Assembly (NCBI RefSeq): GCF_963931295.1
Contig: NZ_OZ007001.1
Location: forward strand, 2,559,001 to 2,623,000
Length of the DNA stretch: 64,000 bases
DNA from: an uncultured Mailhella sp.
GTDB taxonomy: Bacteria > Desulfobacterota > Desulfovibrionia > Desulfovibrionales > Desulfovibrionaceae
Direction of reading: 5' to 3'
Part shown: one piece after another, positions 9,619 to 17,894 of the stretch
Layout of the letters: every line of letters starts with the position of its first letter
Numbering within the stretch: the first letter of the stretch is position 1
Notes under the pieces: generated by a model
The model's database searches: none
Seen by the model: the letters and a program-made list of their open reading frames with translations, nothing else
What the model was told of the DNA's origin: nothing
Position numbers and translations under genes: made by a program

Positions 9619-10050
9619 TCACTCGCGGACCATCAGATACATGCCGATCAGCACCACGTAGCGCAGCAGCTTGCCCGTAAAGGTGATGGGCAGAAAAGAG
9701 CGGAAGGGTTCCCGGAGAACGCCCGCCGCCACGGTAAGTGCGTCGCCGACGAGCGGCAGCCAGCTCATGAGCAGAGACCAGCGTCCATATTTGTGATACC
9801 AGGCCTCGGCGCGGAGAAGGGCGGATTCCTTCACGGGAAACCAGCGTTTGTTCCTGAGCCTCTGGGCAAAAAGGCCCAGCAGCCAGTTGACCGCCGCGCC
9901 GAGCGTGTTGCCCGTGGCGGCCGTGGCCACAAGAAGCCAGGGCGAGTGCGAGCCTTCGGCCACAAGCGCCACAAGCAGCGCTTCCGACTGGGCGGGGAGC
10001 AGCGTGGCGGAAATGAAGGCCACGAAGAACATGAGAAGGTATTCCGTCAT
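9619..10050 (-). CDS. YqaA-family (SNARE/DedA-type) inner-membrane protein
   Basis: 143 residues, the same size as E. coli YqaA. It shows the VTT/DedA-like pattern: an N-terminal helix with FISATLLPAQSEALLVALV, a re-entrant region around ATGNTLGAAVNWLLG, the KWYHKYGRWSLLMSWLPLVGDALTVAAGVLR signature (starting at a Trp-Tyr pair near residue 88) and a last helix. DedA-type proteins are linked to lipid scrambling and proton-driven transport; the role of YqaA itself is unknown. The frame continues upstream, but the ATG at 10050 gives the family's normal N-terminus; no strong ribosome binding site is visible. Confidence 0.8.
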   Translation of the reverse strand: MTEYLLMFFVAFISATLLPAQSEALLVALVAEGSHSPWLLVATAATGNTLGAAVNWLLGLFAQRLRNKRWFPVKESALLRAEAWYHKYGRWSLLMSWLPLVGDALTVAAGVLREPFRSFLPITFTGKLLRYVVLIGMYLMVRE

Positions 10051-10236
10051 GAAAGGGCCGGAAAGCGCGTCGAAGGCCGGAAACGAAGACGCCGGAAAGG
10101 AGAGTGTTTCCGAGTGCTGAGCGATGAAGGGCAGGGAAAAAGGCCGGCCGCGGAGCGCCCGGACGGACGCTCCGCTCCTTGGAACAGGCACATCCGGCAG
10201 GACGACGCGCTGCCGTTGAGCTGCCGGAATCCGTTT

Positions 10237-10890
10237 TTACTGCTGCACCGGATTGATGCGCACTTCGACGCGGCGGTTCTGCTGACGGCCGTATTCCGTG
10301 CTGTTGTCGGCAATGGGAGAACTTTCTCCGTAGCCCACGGCCTGAATTCTGCCTGCCGCAATTCCGCGCTGAACAAGGGCGTTTTTCACGCTCTGGGCGC
10401 GGCGTTCGGAAAGCTGCTGATTGTAGGCGTCGGAGCCGGTGCTGTCGGTGTGGCCGGCAATGAGAATGGTGGTCTGCGGGTAGGCGGAGAGCACCTGCGC
10501 CACGCGGTCGAGCTCGGAGTAGAGGCCGGGACGGATGCTGGAGGAGTTCACGTCGAAGGTGAAGTCGCTCTTGAAGGTGAGGGCAAGGGCGTTGCCTTCG
10601 CGCTGAACGGCCACGGCTTCGGAGTTGGCCAGCGCCTGACGCATGTCGTTTTCCTGCTTGTCCATCATGGCTCCGACGCCGGTTCCCGCAAGGCCGCCGA
10701 TGACGGCGCCTGCGGCCGTGCCGATGAGCGTGGACTTGGTGTTGCCGCCGATGATCTGACCGAGAATGGCTCCGGCGGCTGCTCCTCCGGCGGTTCCGTA
10801 GGCTGCGCCTCTGCCGGTGTTGCTTTGCATGGCGCAGCCGCTGCCGAGCAGCAGCGTGGCAATGAGTCCGAGCGTGCAGAGTTTTTTCAT
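10237..10890 (-). CDS. OmpA-family lipoprotein with glycine-zipper domain
   Basis: 217 residues. A lipoprotein signal ends at Cys19 (LLLGSGC), followed by a glycine-rich zipper segment (about 27-75) with repeated small residues, then an OmpA C-terminal peptidoglycan-binding domain: FDVNSSSIRPG, IAGHTDSTGSDAYNQQLSERRA and NRRVEVRI. This layout matches YiaD-type outer-membrane lipoproteins that tether the envelope to the cell wall. GGAAGGA precedes the ATG at 10890. No Tol/Pal genes are adjacent. Confidence 0.9.
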   Translation of the reverse strand: MKKLCTLGLIATLLLGSGCAMQSNTGRGAAYGTAGGAAAGAILGQIIGGNTKSTLIGTAAGAVIGGLAGTGVGAMMDKQENDMRQALANSEAVAVQREGNALALTFKSDFTFDVNSSSIRPGLYSELDRVAQVLSAYPQTTILIAGHTDSTGSDAYNQQLSERRAQSVKNALVQRGIAAGRIQAVGYGESSPIADNSTEYGRQQNRRVEVRINPVQQ

Positions 10891-11265
10891 GGAGTATTCC
10901 TTCCTTGCTTTTTGGGATGAAAGATGCGCGTTTTCGCCGGACATGTTTGCGGCAACGGAGCTGAAACACGTCGGAAAAGCGCAAGTTCGCGAAAAGAATA
11001 GCCGCGACCATGGCAAAAGGCAAACACGCGGTCTGAGTACGCTTGAAGCACCTGCGGGAAGCGTGTTTTCCGTCATGCAGAAAGGAAGAAAGAAAAAGTT
11101 ATGGAATTTCCATGGATAGCTCGATCCGTGCATGGCCGGAGAATGACGCTCGACCGCGAAAGGACAAAAAATCAGTTGCCTTAAGATCTTCCCGAAAGCC
11201 TTTCAAAGTGTTTCAAGAGCCGGAAAGAGTTTGAAACATGACTTTTCGGGGAACTGTGCTATAAA
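10891..11265. other. Gene-free stretch left of the candidate small RNAs
   Basis: No protein gene is supported. The right part holds the first copy of a 23-base repeat (11224-11246) and a TATAAA hexamer at 11260-11265. Confidence 0.4.
11224..11246 (+). repeat. Direct repeat copy 1 (promoter-like)
   Basis: AAAGAGTTTGAAACATGACT recurs with about two mismatches at 11577-11599 (AAAGAGTTTGAAACGTGACC). Each copy contains a TGAC core and is followed 16-17 bases later by a TA-rich hexamer (TATAAA at 11260, TAGAAG at 11614), so the repeats may be duplicated promoters. Confidence 0.6.
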
Positions 11266-11372
11266 AATAGCATGCAGGTTGCCTCTTCCCCCTTGGAAAA
11301 CCTTTGCATATTCTCTTGTGTCTGCTTTCCTCCTGTGTGCCGGTCTGGTCGAGACCTCCTCCGATCAGACCG
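11266..11372 (+). ncRNA. Candidate structured RNA, unit 1
   Basis: Downstream of repeat copy 1 and TATAAA. It contains a hairpin with perfect arms CGGTCTG (11341-11347) and CAGACCG (11366-11372) whose loop carries CGAGACCTC and CCTCC. No U tract follows, so the 3' end is uncertain. No convincing protein is encoded. CU-rich loops of this kind can pair with Shine-Dalgarno sequences, but a regulatory role is only inferred. Confidence 0.25.
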
Positions 11373-11576
11373 GTGTTGCGTTAACAGACGGGAGCGCTGC
11401 GGCCGGAAGTCGTGTTCAACGCGTTTTCGGGTATCGGGCAGAGTGGCTCGTGTCGCCGAGGCGTCGCTCCTGAAGGACTCATACGGTACAGCGGACGGAC
11501 CTCTGCATACGGAGCACGGCGTTGCCGGAAACGGGTAGGACGCTCATGGCGCTGCGCAAGGTAGCGAAACACGGAG

Positions 11577-11599
11577 AAAGAGTTTGAAACGTGACCTTT
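11577..11599 (+). repeat. Direct repeat copy 2 (promoter-like)
   Basis: Second copy of the repeat at 11224-11246, 353 bases downstream, with the same orientation. Confidence 0.6.
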
Positions 11600-11617
11600 T
11601 TACCTCTTCCGGCTAGA

Positions 11618-11735
11618 AGATAAGCGTTGACGGTCACGCCGAGACCTCGTGACCCGAAACCTTCCATACCCTCCTCTTTTTGTTTTCCTCTGCACGACCA
11701 GCCTGCCGACTATCCCGGACAGGCTGGTTTTTTTT
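11618..11735 (+). ncRNA. Candidate small RNA with strong terminator, unit 2
   Basis: Follows repeat copy 2 and TAGAAG. A hairpin GGTCACG (11632-11638) / CGTGACC (11648-11654) displays the same loop motif CGAGACCTC as unit 1. A CU-rich single strand (CCCTCCTC) comes next, then an intrinsic terminator CCAGCCTG (11698-11705) / CAGGCTGG (11720-11727) with eight T residues. No open reading frame of note ends here, so the terminator most simply belongs to a non-coding transcript of about 115 bases. Confidence 0.4.
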
Positions 11736-12082
11736 ATTTAAAACACTGTATCTTTCGAAGAAGACAAGAGAAGTTTTGATGAAAATAGATAAAAAGTTGT
11801 GCAAAAACTTTTGATAAGGACAAAAGTCATGTCTTTAAAGCGCAGCATTGCTTTTTTTATGAGAATTAGATACGCAATATGTTTTTTATGCAGACAATAT
11901 TATCCATTATGTTATTTATTATTCATTGAGTTGTTGATTTTTGTGCGTACATCAGTATGTTTTTCATGGAATGACTCAGCCAAAATACAGTAAACAGGCA
12001 GCAGTTGACTTTTTCATGCCCATTGCTAGAACAGTAAAAAATTTTTTGAAAATTCATGATGTTAGGTAAAAAGAGGCAATAG
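11736..12082. other. AT-rich leader of the MFS gene
   Basis: Low-GC region without a supported gene. A 54-codon hydrophobic frame beginning at 11829 was considered and not accepted. It presumably carries the promoter of the MFS gene at 12083, which I could not place with confidence. Confidence 0.4.
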
Positions 12083-13330
12083 ATGTCCAACGCGTCGAAA
12101 CAAGGATCGCTGATATTTCTCTCTTTGCTCTGCTTTGCTCTTGCTGACGTGCGCGACGGCCTGGGACCTTTTCTCGGCGTATATTTGCAGGAACAGAATT
12201 GGACGCCCGATGAGATCGGCTTTGTCATGACTGCGGGAGGGCTGGCCGAACTGTTCTGCATCACGCCGCTCGGGGCGCTGGCCGATCACACGCGGCACAA
12301 GCGCAGACTCATTGCGGCAAGCGTATGTCTTATCGTGGCGGGCTGCGGACTGGTCTTTGTGCAGAGCGGCGCGGCGGCCGCCGGTTTCTCCCGACTTCTT
12401 CAAAGCATCGCGGCGGCGGCCATTGCTCCCGCGCTTACCGGCATCACGCTGGGCATGGTGGGGCAGAATGGGCTTACCGCCAGGCTCGGCCGAAACGAAG
12501 CCTGGAGCCATGCCGGCAACGCCTCGACCGCCGTGCTCGGAGGAACGGTAGGATACTTTTTCGGCATTCCCGGCGTGTTCTTCGTGATGGCGGTCATGGG
12601 AGCGCTGGCCTTGTTCAGTCTGGCCCGCATCAATCCCGAGCATATCGACTATGCCGCCGCGCGCGGTCTTGAACCTTCGGAGTCGCCGAGCAGGGAGCGG
12701 CCCGCGCGGAATTTTCGTCTGCTCTTTGTGGACAAAGGTCTGCTTGCCGTAGCAGTCACGCTGTTTTTCTTCCATCTCGGCAATGCGGCGCTGCTGCCTC
12801 TTCTGGGGCAGTCCGCCGTTGCCAGGTTCAGTGTGAACGGCGCGGCCTACACGGCGGGAACCGTAGTGCTGGCGCAGGCCACCATGATAGTCATGGCGCT
12901 CTGGGGCGCGAAAGTCGCCCAGAAAAAAGGCTACGGATGGCTTTTTCTTCTGGCTCTGCTGGCGCTTCCGATTCGCGGATGCATTGCCGGATTGTGGGAA
13001 AGTCCGTGGAACATCATTCCCGTGCAGATGCTCGACGGCGTCGGCGCCGGTCTTCTGGGCGTGGCTACGCCGGGCATTGTTGCGCGTCTGCTTCAGGGCA
13101 GCGGACATATCAACATGGGCCTCGGCATGGTGCTTACCGTTCAGGGCGTAGGAGCTTCGTTGAGCAATACCTACGGCGGGCTTTTTGCTCATCATGTCAG
13201 CTACAGCGCAGCTTTTCTTGCGCTTGCCGCGGCTCCGTGCGTGGGGCTTGCCGTCTTCATTGCGGCAACCAGGCTCTTGCCTTCCTTTGCCGGAACATTG
13301 AAGCCGACCAGTGCGGGGCGCTCGGAATAG
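12083..13330 (+). CDS. Major facilitator superfamily transporter
   Basis: 415 residues with about 12 predicted membrane helices in two halves joined by a polar loop (about 195-215, ESPSRERPARNF). The MFS loop motif between helices 2 and 3 is visible as GALADHTRHKRRL near residue 65. Secondary transporter of the inner membrane; the substrate is not evident. GAGG at 12073-12076 lies six bases before the ATG. It converges on the GDSL hydrolase gene, only 53 bases away. It borders the island discussed below but has the GC-rich composition of core genes. Confidence 0.85.
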   Translation: MSNASKQGSLIFLSLLCFALADVRDGLGPFLGVYLQEQNWTPDEIGFVMTAGGLAELFCITPLGALADHTRHKRRLIAASVCLIVAGCGLVFVQSGAAAAGFSRLLQSIAAAAIAPALTGITLGMVGQNGLTARLGRNEAWSHAGNASTAVLGGTVGYFFGIPGVFFVMAVMGALALFSLARINPEHIDYAAARGLEPSESPSRERPARNFRLLFVDKGLLAVAVTLFFFHLGNAALLPLLGQSAVARFSVNGAAYTAGTVVLAQATMIVMALWGAKVAQKKGYGWLFLLALLALPIRGCIAGLWESPWNIIPVQMLDGVGAGLLGVATPGIVARLLQGSGHINMGLGMVLTVQGVGASLSNTYGGLFAHHVSYSAAFLALAAAPCVGLAVFIAATRLLPSFAGTLKPTSAGRSE

Positions 13331-13383
13331 ACGTTCGAGGCGCGGGCGGAGAAAGAGCCAGGGCCGTCAGAATTTGTGCACCG

Positions 13384-13929
13384 TTATTTTCTTCGGGCGT
13401 TCCAGTGTGCGGCAACGGCGTTTGCCATGTGCTCATGGCCGCATCTGTTGAGGTGTATGCCGTCAAAGGAAAGATACTCAGGGCCGATGACGGGACGAAA
13501 GTCGATGTATTCCGTGCCGTCGTTCAGGCACTGCTGCAGAAGGGCGCAGGCAAATTCGGCGTAGGCGGAGCGCACGATGTCCATGTCGATGGGGCCTTCG
13601 CACCAGGCTTCCGAAACATTTGGAGAAATCTGCATGGGAATCCCCACCACGGGCCGGATTCCCAGGTTCACGGCGCGTTCGCATATGCTGCGAATGTCCG
13701 CAAGCGGCACGGAAACGGGCATACCCATGAAAAAATTGTTCAGGCCTCCCATGACGAGAACTTCGTCGCCGTAGAGCTGCTGTTCCGCCATTTCTCCGGT
13801 GGTCGCACCGTTGACTCCCTTGTTGATGAACTCATGCCCCGTAAGCTGCGAAGCCAGCGCGCACCACGTTTCCGAACGGCCGACGCCATAACCGTAGGTA
13901 AGGCTGTCGCCTATGCAAAGAATGTTCAT
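13384..13929 (-). CDS. GDSL/SGNH-family hydrolase
   Basis: 181 residues. Block I is IGDSLTYGYG with the nucleophile Ser9; block III is GGLNN; block V is DGIHLN near residue 158 with the Asp-x-x-His pair. Such enzymes are esterases, lipases or thioesterases of the TesA type. No signal peptide is seen, so it is probably cytoplasmic. Start chosen at the ATG 13929, preceded by CGAGGC, because the GDSL strand must begin at the N-terminus. Substrate unknown. Confidence 0.85.
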   Translation of the reverse strand: MNILCIGDSLTYGYGVGRSETWCALASQLTGHEFINKGVNGATTGEMAEQQLYGDEVLVMGGLNNFFMGMPVSVPLADIRSICERAVNLGIRPVVGIPMQISPNVSEAWCEGPIDMDIVRSAYAEFACALLQQCLNDGTEYIDFRPVIGPEYLSFDGIHLNRCGHEHMANAVAAHWNARRK

Positions 13930-14101
13930 GATCGTGCCTCGAAAGGTGGTTGAGTCAGTATGCACAGCCGTCATCATGAAGTCTTTTTTATCCCTCTGCA
14001 AGCCGTTTCAAGCGCATTGAAATCATGTCAGATAAGCGTGCTGCACGACGTTCGGTTTTTCCACAGGGGGCCACACTTTTCTAAAAGGAAAACTGAGCCG
14101 G

Positions 14102-14166
14102 CAGCTTATTGACTCCTCTAATGAAAAGCATTCATTAGGATGCATGCCGAAAAGAGTCCTGGGATG
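14102..14166 (-). pseudogene. Remnant of a tyrosine-integrase 5' end
   Basis: This 65-base stretch aligns by eye to 23612-23675, the start region of the integrase pseudogene, with about 74% identity and one gap. On the minus strand the first integrase codons are recognisable (I-R-G-V-N-K-L against M-S-G-I-N-K-L), but the start codon has become ATT and the frame is lost after about 13 codons. Both copies share the upstream GGATG-x-ATG and CCTGGGATG elements and point the same way. It is probably the decayed end of an earlier or tandem insertion. Confidence 0.55.
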
Positions 14167-14708
14167 TTATATGTATCAATTTATACATCAATTGAGTAAA
14201 TAATATGTATAATAAAAAACAAAACAATCATATTATTTGATGGTATTTGTATGAGTTATCAATGTAATTTTTTTATAATATATATGTGTTGAATGTTATT
14301 TTTTTGTATAAAATAGACTAATTAAAAATAGTTAAATAAAATATGAAGGAGCGTAATCTCTTTTTTTTTTATTTTTATGGTAATGAATTAAAAAATATTA
14401 TGAAAATCGGATGCCGGATCAACAAAATTTATTCTCAGAGCCTCGTCTGTTTTTTTACTTTCTGTCGGCGTGCGCCATGTGGTCTTTGAATTTTGTCATT
14501 TTTTCTGCTGCAGAGAGGCAGGGTGTATTCGGGATGTGGACGACTGCCGTGAGGTAACGCGATTCAGAGTGAAAGCGATCCTTCAACTGATCGGCAGAAG
14601 GAGAGTCCGGCTGATCGAAGAGTTCTCCATGCTTCTCCGCTGTTTTCATGATGGTGGAATACCAGTGAGAAAATTTTCCACGGAACGTTCATAGTCGTTT
14701 TTAAACGT

Positions 14709-14744
14709 TGAAAGCTGATCCTGTATTTCAGGGATCAGCTTTCA
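14709..14744. repeat. Long inverted repeat
   Basis: TGAAAGCTGATCCTG (14709-14723) pairs with the segment 14729-14744 with a single bulge and a five-base loop. No U tract follows on either strand, so it is not a typical terminator, although it lies about 220 bases past the end of the amidohydrolase gene. Confidence 0.6.
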
Positions 14745-14961
14745 TGATACGAATACGCAGCCTCAAACTGGGAATGGCAAGGCCAGTTTTTGAGTGTACC
14801 TGCCTTTATCGGTTATTTGTTTAAGATCTGCCGTGGATTCCGGGTCAAGAAAAAATTATCTCCTTTTCAGATAGTCCACGTTTCCAGCTTCAGCCAGAAG
14901 GACGGGCGGCAGCTGTCTGTCAATGATCCGGCAGATTAATGAAAATATAATAAGTAAAGTG

Positions 14962-16371
14962 TCATCGAGAAGAACCGAAAGGTAGATGTCCATTGGACAG
15001 ATCTATGCACTGATATGGAATGTTGAAAGATTCAACATTCTTGCGACCTTGTTCAGTTGTTATCAGCGTACCGCCGTTACCGCATACATATCCGTCCATC
15101 ATGCATACCTGTCCACCAACAATGGTTGAAAACGCTCGCTGATGGTGAAAGTCCAGTATGGAAATGTCGGCATCGGCTCCTATACCAAGATGCCCCTTAT
15201 TTTTCAGGTTCAGGCAGCGGGAAGGATTCCAGCTGGTTTTCTGTATATAGTCTTTCAGTGAGATTACTCCCCCTGCAACCAGCGCCAGTCCTTGAGATAC
15301 AAGTACATTTCTGGGGATACTTCCTCCATCCGTGGCCAGGCAGTCCACGGAGAATGTACCATTTTTACGTCGAGAGACGGCCAGTGCAATACGGGACATG
15401 GGCGGATTGACGTCAAATCCTCCTCCGATGTTGGTTCCAGATTCAACCCACAGGCGATGGGCTTCCTGTCCAGTTATCCGTACCGTTTCCTCCCCGTATT
15501 GAACGAATACAAAGGCAATTCCGTCTAGAATGGCTTGTCCGATTCCTGCTGCACTATTTTCGTACCCGAGCATGTTCAATGTGACACCGGTATTTTTACT
15601 GGCCAGCTGCCCACTTTCGTTAATGAGAAAAGAAGTGCCGTTGGAAGCAGCAATATAGGATTCGCTGATGATGGAAGGGTGGCTTTCCAAAAGTTCCTGA
15701 GCTTCCATGACTTCTTCCAGCTCATGCCGGATTTGGCCTCGGCAATAGGAGTTTATGTGGGCAAGATGTACAAATTGATCGCCAACAAGTTCGCAGACTT
15801 CACGCATTCCTTCAATATTTGATCCATGGGCCGTTGTACCGGCATGCCATGCCGCATATCCCGACCTGTCACGGGCTGCCCGTATAATGTGTTCGGAACC
15901 TTCGGGCGTAAGAGGATAGTGGCCGCCCAGTATTTTTATACCTATGGCCCCATGGTCCATGGCATTACTCACAAAATTCTTTGCATCTTCATAGCTCGGA
16001 TTATTTGAAGCAAGATTTAATCCAGGGGTTGCATCTTCCAGTGTGGCAATATTCAATCCGCGAGCCTGATGCATATTGGCAAGAAGATCAGAGTTAGGAC
16101 CTGCCATATTGAGTGCTGTGCATACACCTGAACGTGCAAGCATGGCAAATCCACTCTTGTTTCCAAAATTACCGCAGAGATGAACATGCAGATCAATGAT
16201 TCCAGGTATGGCAAGTTCTTCCCTGAAGTAGAGTACCTGTAGAGCTTTTGAAGGAGAAATTTCTTTTTCAATATCTGCAATTTTTTTATTTTCAATGGCT
16301 ATATCATAGATTCCTGAAATGTTGTTGATGGGATCTTCTAACCGGACGTTCTTGAGCAGTAGATCAAACAT
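14962..16371 (-). CDS. Metal-dependent amidohydrolase (D-aminoacylase/hydantoinase/enamidase-like)
   Basis: 469 residues. Subtype I amidohydrolase barrel: metal ligands His62 and His64 in DLHVHL, a carboxylatable Lys146 in GIKILGG, His176 in AAWHAGTT, His202/His205 in VHLAHINSY, and catalytic Asp348 in ATDGGS. Flanking beta-sandwich pieces are at the N-terminus (LLLKNVRLEDP) and C-terminus (ADISILDF, VGGQVCMMDG). Such enzymes open cyclic amides or remove N-acyl groups; the substrate cannot be read from sequence. GAGG sits seven bases before the ATG. It is divergent from the TRAP-M20-lyase operon and shares its control region, so the two are probably used together. Its codon use is more AT-rich than the surrounding core genes, suggesting transfer. 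Confidence 0.8.
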   Translation of the reverse strand: MFDLLLKNVRLEDPINNISGIYDIAIENKKIADIEKEISPSKALQVLYFREELAIPGIIDLHVHLCGNFGNKSGFAMLARSGVCTALNMAGPNSDLLANMHQARGLNIATLEDATPGLNLASNNPSYEDAKNFVSNAMDHGAIGIKILGGHYPLTPEGSEHIIRAARDRSGYAAWHAGTTAHGSNIEGMREVCELVGDQFVHLAHINSYCRGQIRHELEEVMEAQELLESHPSIISESYIAASNGTSFLINESGQLASKNTGVTLNMLGYENSAAGIGQAILDGIAFVFVQYGEETVRITGQEAHRLWVESGTNIGGGFDVNPPMSRIALAVSRRKNGTFSVDCLATDGGSIPRNVLVSQGLALVAGGVISLKDYIQKTSWNPSRCLNLKNKGHLGIGADADISILDFHHQRAFSTIVGGQVCMMDGYVCGNGGTLITTEQGRKNVESFNIPYQCIDLSNGHLPFGSSR

Positions 16372-16431
16372 GCTAGCCTCGCCTGGAGAAATTTGAAATT
16401 TTAGAGAATGCTAAAAAGATAACTGATTTTA

Positions 16432-16445
16432 TGTCGAATGTCGAT
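16432..16445. promoter_or_regulatory. Tandem TGTCGA half-sites
   Basis: TGTCGA at 16432-16437 and TGTCGAT at 16439-16445, direct repeats with a seven-base period, upstream of both divergent genes. Related half-sites recur at 16629-16635 and in the palindromes at 16767-16796. Confidence 0.45.
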
Positions 16446-16605
16446 ATCTTTAAACATATTGAAAAAATATTTTTTGCAGGGAAAAACGACCGCCGCGGGG
16501 AGCGCCGGATTAAAATTGTTCCTGAAATGGCGACAAAAAAAACAAAAGTGTTTCAACCAATTGTCGCACGAATTATAACTATTTGAAAAATAACAATTAT
16601 TATTT

Positions 16606-16621
16606 TGGCATGTTTCTTGCT
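16606..16621 (+). promoter_or_regulatory. Sigma-54 (-24/-12) promoter of the dctP operon
   Basis: TGGCATG (16606-16612), four bases, then TTGCT (16617-16621). The invariant GG and GC are separated by ten bases, which matches the RpoN consensus TGGCAYR-N4-TTGCW. It points toward dctP, predicting transcription from about 16632 and a 200-base leader. RpoN promoters need an enhancer-binding activator; no such gene is in the window. Confidence 0.65.
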
Positions 16622-16766
16622 AATAATTATCGACAAGCAGGGAAGACTGTCATGAATATCAAAAGGGTTTAATGGCAGATTTTTATAATACACTGAAATA
16701 TTTTATTATATTTTATTAAAAAATTTTTTCCCAAGCTCTTGACCTAAATTTATTTTTAATGGGAAC

Positions 16767-16796
16767 TGTCGATAATCGACAAAATTTTTGTCGACA
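16767..16796. promoter_or_regulatory. Overlapping palindromes, probable operator
   Basis: TGTCGATAATCGACA (16767-16781) is a perfect palindrome around one central base. It overlaps a second perfect palindrome, TCGACAAAATTTTTGTCGA (16776-16794), and ends with TGTCGACA (16789-16796). It lies 40-70 bases before the dctP start codon, downstream of the sigma-54 promoter, where a bound repressor could block elongation. The binding protein is unknown. Confidence 0.6.
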
Positions 16797-16834
16797 TCTC
16801 GTTGTTTTTTTAACCTATGTCAGGAGAAGAAGAG

Positions 16835-17887
16835 ATGAAACTGAGTGTCGGAAAGTGTTTGGTTGCACTACTTGCGGCTGCGTTCTTGAGTCCTGTCTAT
16901 GCCAATGCTGCTACTACTCTGACCTACGCATCCAACGGGCCAGAGAAGTCTGTGCGCGGCTATGCGGAAAAGCTTTTCCTGGATGAAATAGAAATTCAAT
17001 CCAAAGGCCAAATCAAGGTCTCGGCCTTCTGGTCCGATACGCTGGTAACAGGCCCTGAAACACTGAAAGCCATTTCTGACGGTGTTGTTGATATGGGCTT
17101 TATCAATGCCAACTTCTATCCCAAAGCACTTCCGTTCAGCAACGCAATTGCGCTTAATGTCTTCGGTCCTACCACCGGTGAAGCGACAGTTGCTCTTTAT
17201 CAGGAGCTTTATCGCGATGTGCCCGGCCTGAGAGATGAATTTAAACGACATAAGCAGATTCCTGTCTATTTCTTTGCGACGGACTGCAACTCCTTTGCGT
17301 CCACCAAGCGTCTGGATGATCTTTCTCAGCTCCGTGGTATGAAGGCCCGTGCGTCCAGCCGCTGGAAGCTGGCAGATTTTGAAGCCATGGGTGCAACTCC
17401 TGTTTCCATTGCCTGGGCTGAATGCTATATGGCGCTTCAGACCGGTACTGTGGAAACAATTCTTACTTCTGTGGAATCCCAGCATCGTGGCAGACTGTAT
17501 GAGGTCGCTCCCTACCTCTGGGTATGGGATAAAATGTGGCTGGCTACGCCTTATATCGTCACAATTAATGAAAAAAAGTTCAACAAGCTGAGCAAGGACC
17601 TTCAGGAAGCTGTTCTTCGCGCCGGTGAAGTTGCAAGTCAGAAGTTTGCGAAGAAATATAATACCGATCTGAAGGAAGAGATCGCAGCCATGGAAGCAGC
17701 TGGAACCAAGGTAAACTATGCTACGGAAAAAGATTACCAGGCATGGTTGGCTCTTCCTTCCTGCAAGAACAATATTAATGTTTGGATGAACGAAGCAAAG
17801 GAGGCCGGACTGTCTGATCCTGAAGGTAACTTCAATAGTATAAGTAAGATTGTCAATAAGTATATCGAGAATGAAGCAAAGAAGTAA
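16835..17887 (+). CDS. dctP: TRAP transporter periplasmic solute-binding protein (DctP family)
   Basis: 350 residues. A Sec signal peptide (about 1-25, ending in ANA) directs it to the periplasm. The DctP fold is recognisable from GPETLKAISDGVVDMGF and the ligand-binding region LRGMKARASSRW...AWAECYMALQTGTVE near 170-215. TRAP binding proteins usually hold the carboxylate of their ligand with a conserved Arg in this region, so an acidic organic compound is the likely cargo. ATG at 16835 is preceded by AGGAGAAGA. First gene of dctP-dctQ-dctM-M20-lyase, expressed from the sigma-54 promoter at 16606. Confidence 0.9.
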   Translation: MKLSVGKCLVALLAAAFLSPVYANAATTLTYASNGPEKSVRGYAEKLFLDEIEIQSKGQIKVSAFWSDTLVTGPETLKAISDGVVDMGFINANFYPKALPFSNAIALNVFGPTTGEATVALYQELYRDVPGLRDEFKRHKQIPVYFFATDCNSFASTKRLDDLSQLRGMKARASSRWKLADFEAMGATPVSIAWAECYMALQTGTVETILTSVESQHRGRLYEVAPYLWVWDKMWLATPYIVTINEKKFNKLSKDLQEAVLRAGEVASQKFAKKYNTDLKEEIAAMEAAGTKVNYATEKDYQAWLALPSCKNNINVWMNEAKEAGLSDPEGNFNSISKIVNKYIENEAKK

Positions 17888-17894
17888 ATAAAAG

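Larger units (their letters stand above)
14002..14961. other. Left flank of the putative island, very AT-rich core
   Basis: No gene is supported. It contains an integrase 5' remnant (14102-14166), an AT-rich block at about 14166-14460 and a long inverted repeat at 14709-14744. A 64-codon minus-strand frame at 14455-14649 was not accepted. Confidence 0.5.

Noticed and set aside
11829..11993. 54-codon hydrophobic frame before the MFS gene
   Set aside because: AAGG is at poor spacing, the region is AT-rich, and the sequence is not recognised; it could be a small membrane protein, but nothing supports it.
14002..14460. attR copy of the tRNA-Ser 3' end at the left island edge
   Set aside because: No segment resembling the T-arm and acceptor end was found by eye; only the integrase 5' remnant marks this side.
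14455..14649. 64-codon minus-strand frame in the island flank
   Set aside because: No ribosome binding site and no recognisable residues; possibly debris of an older gene.
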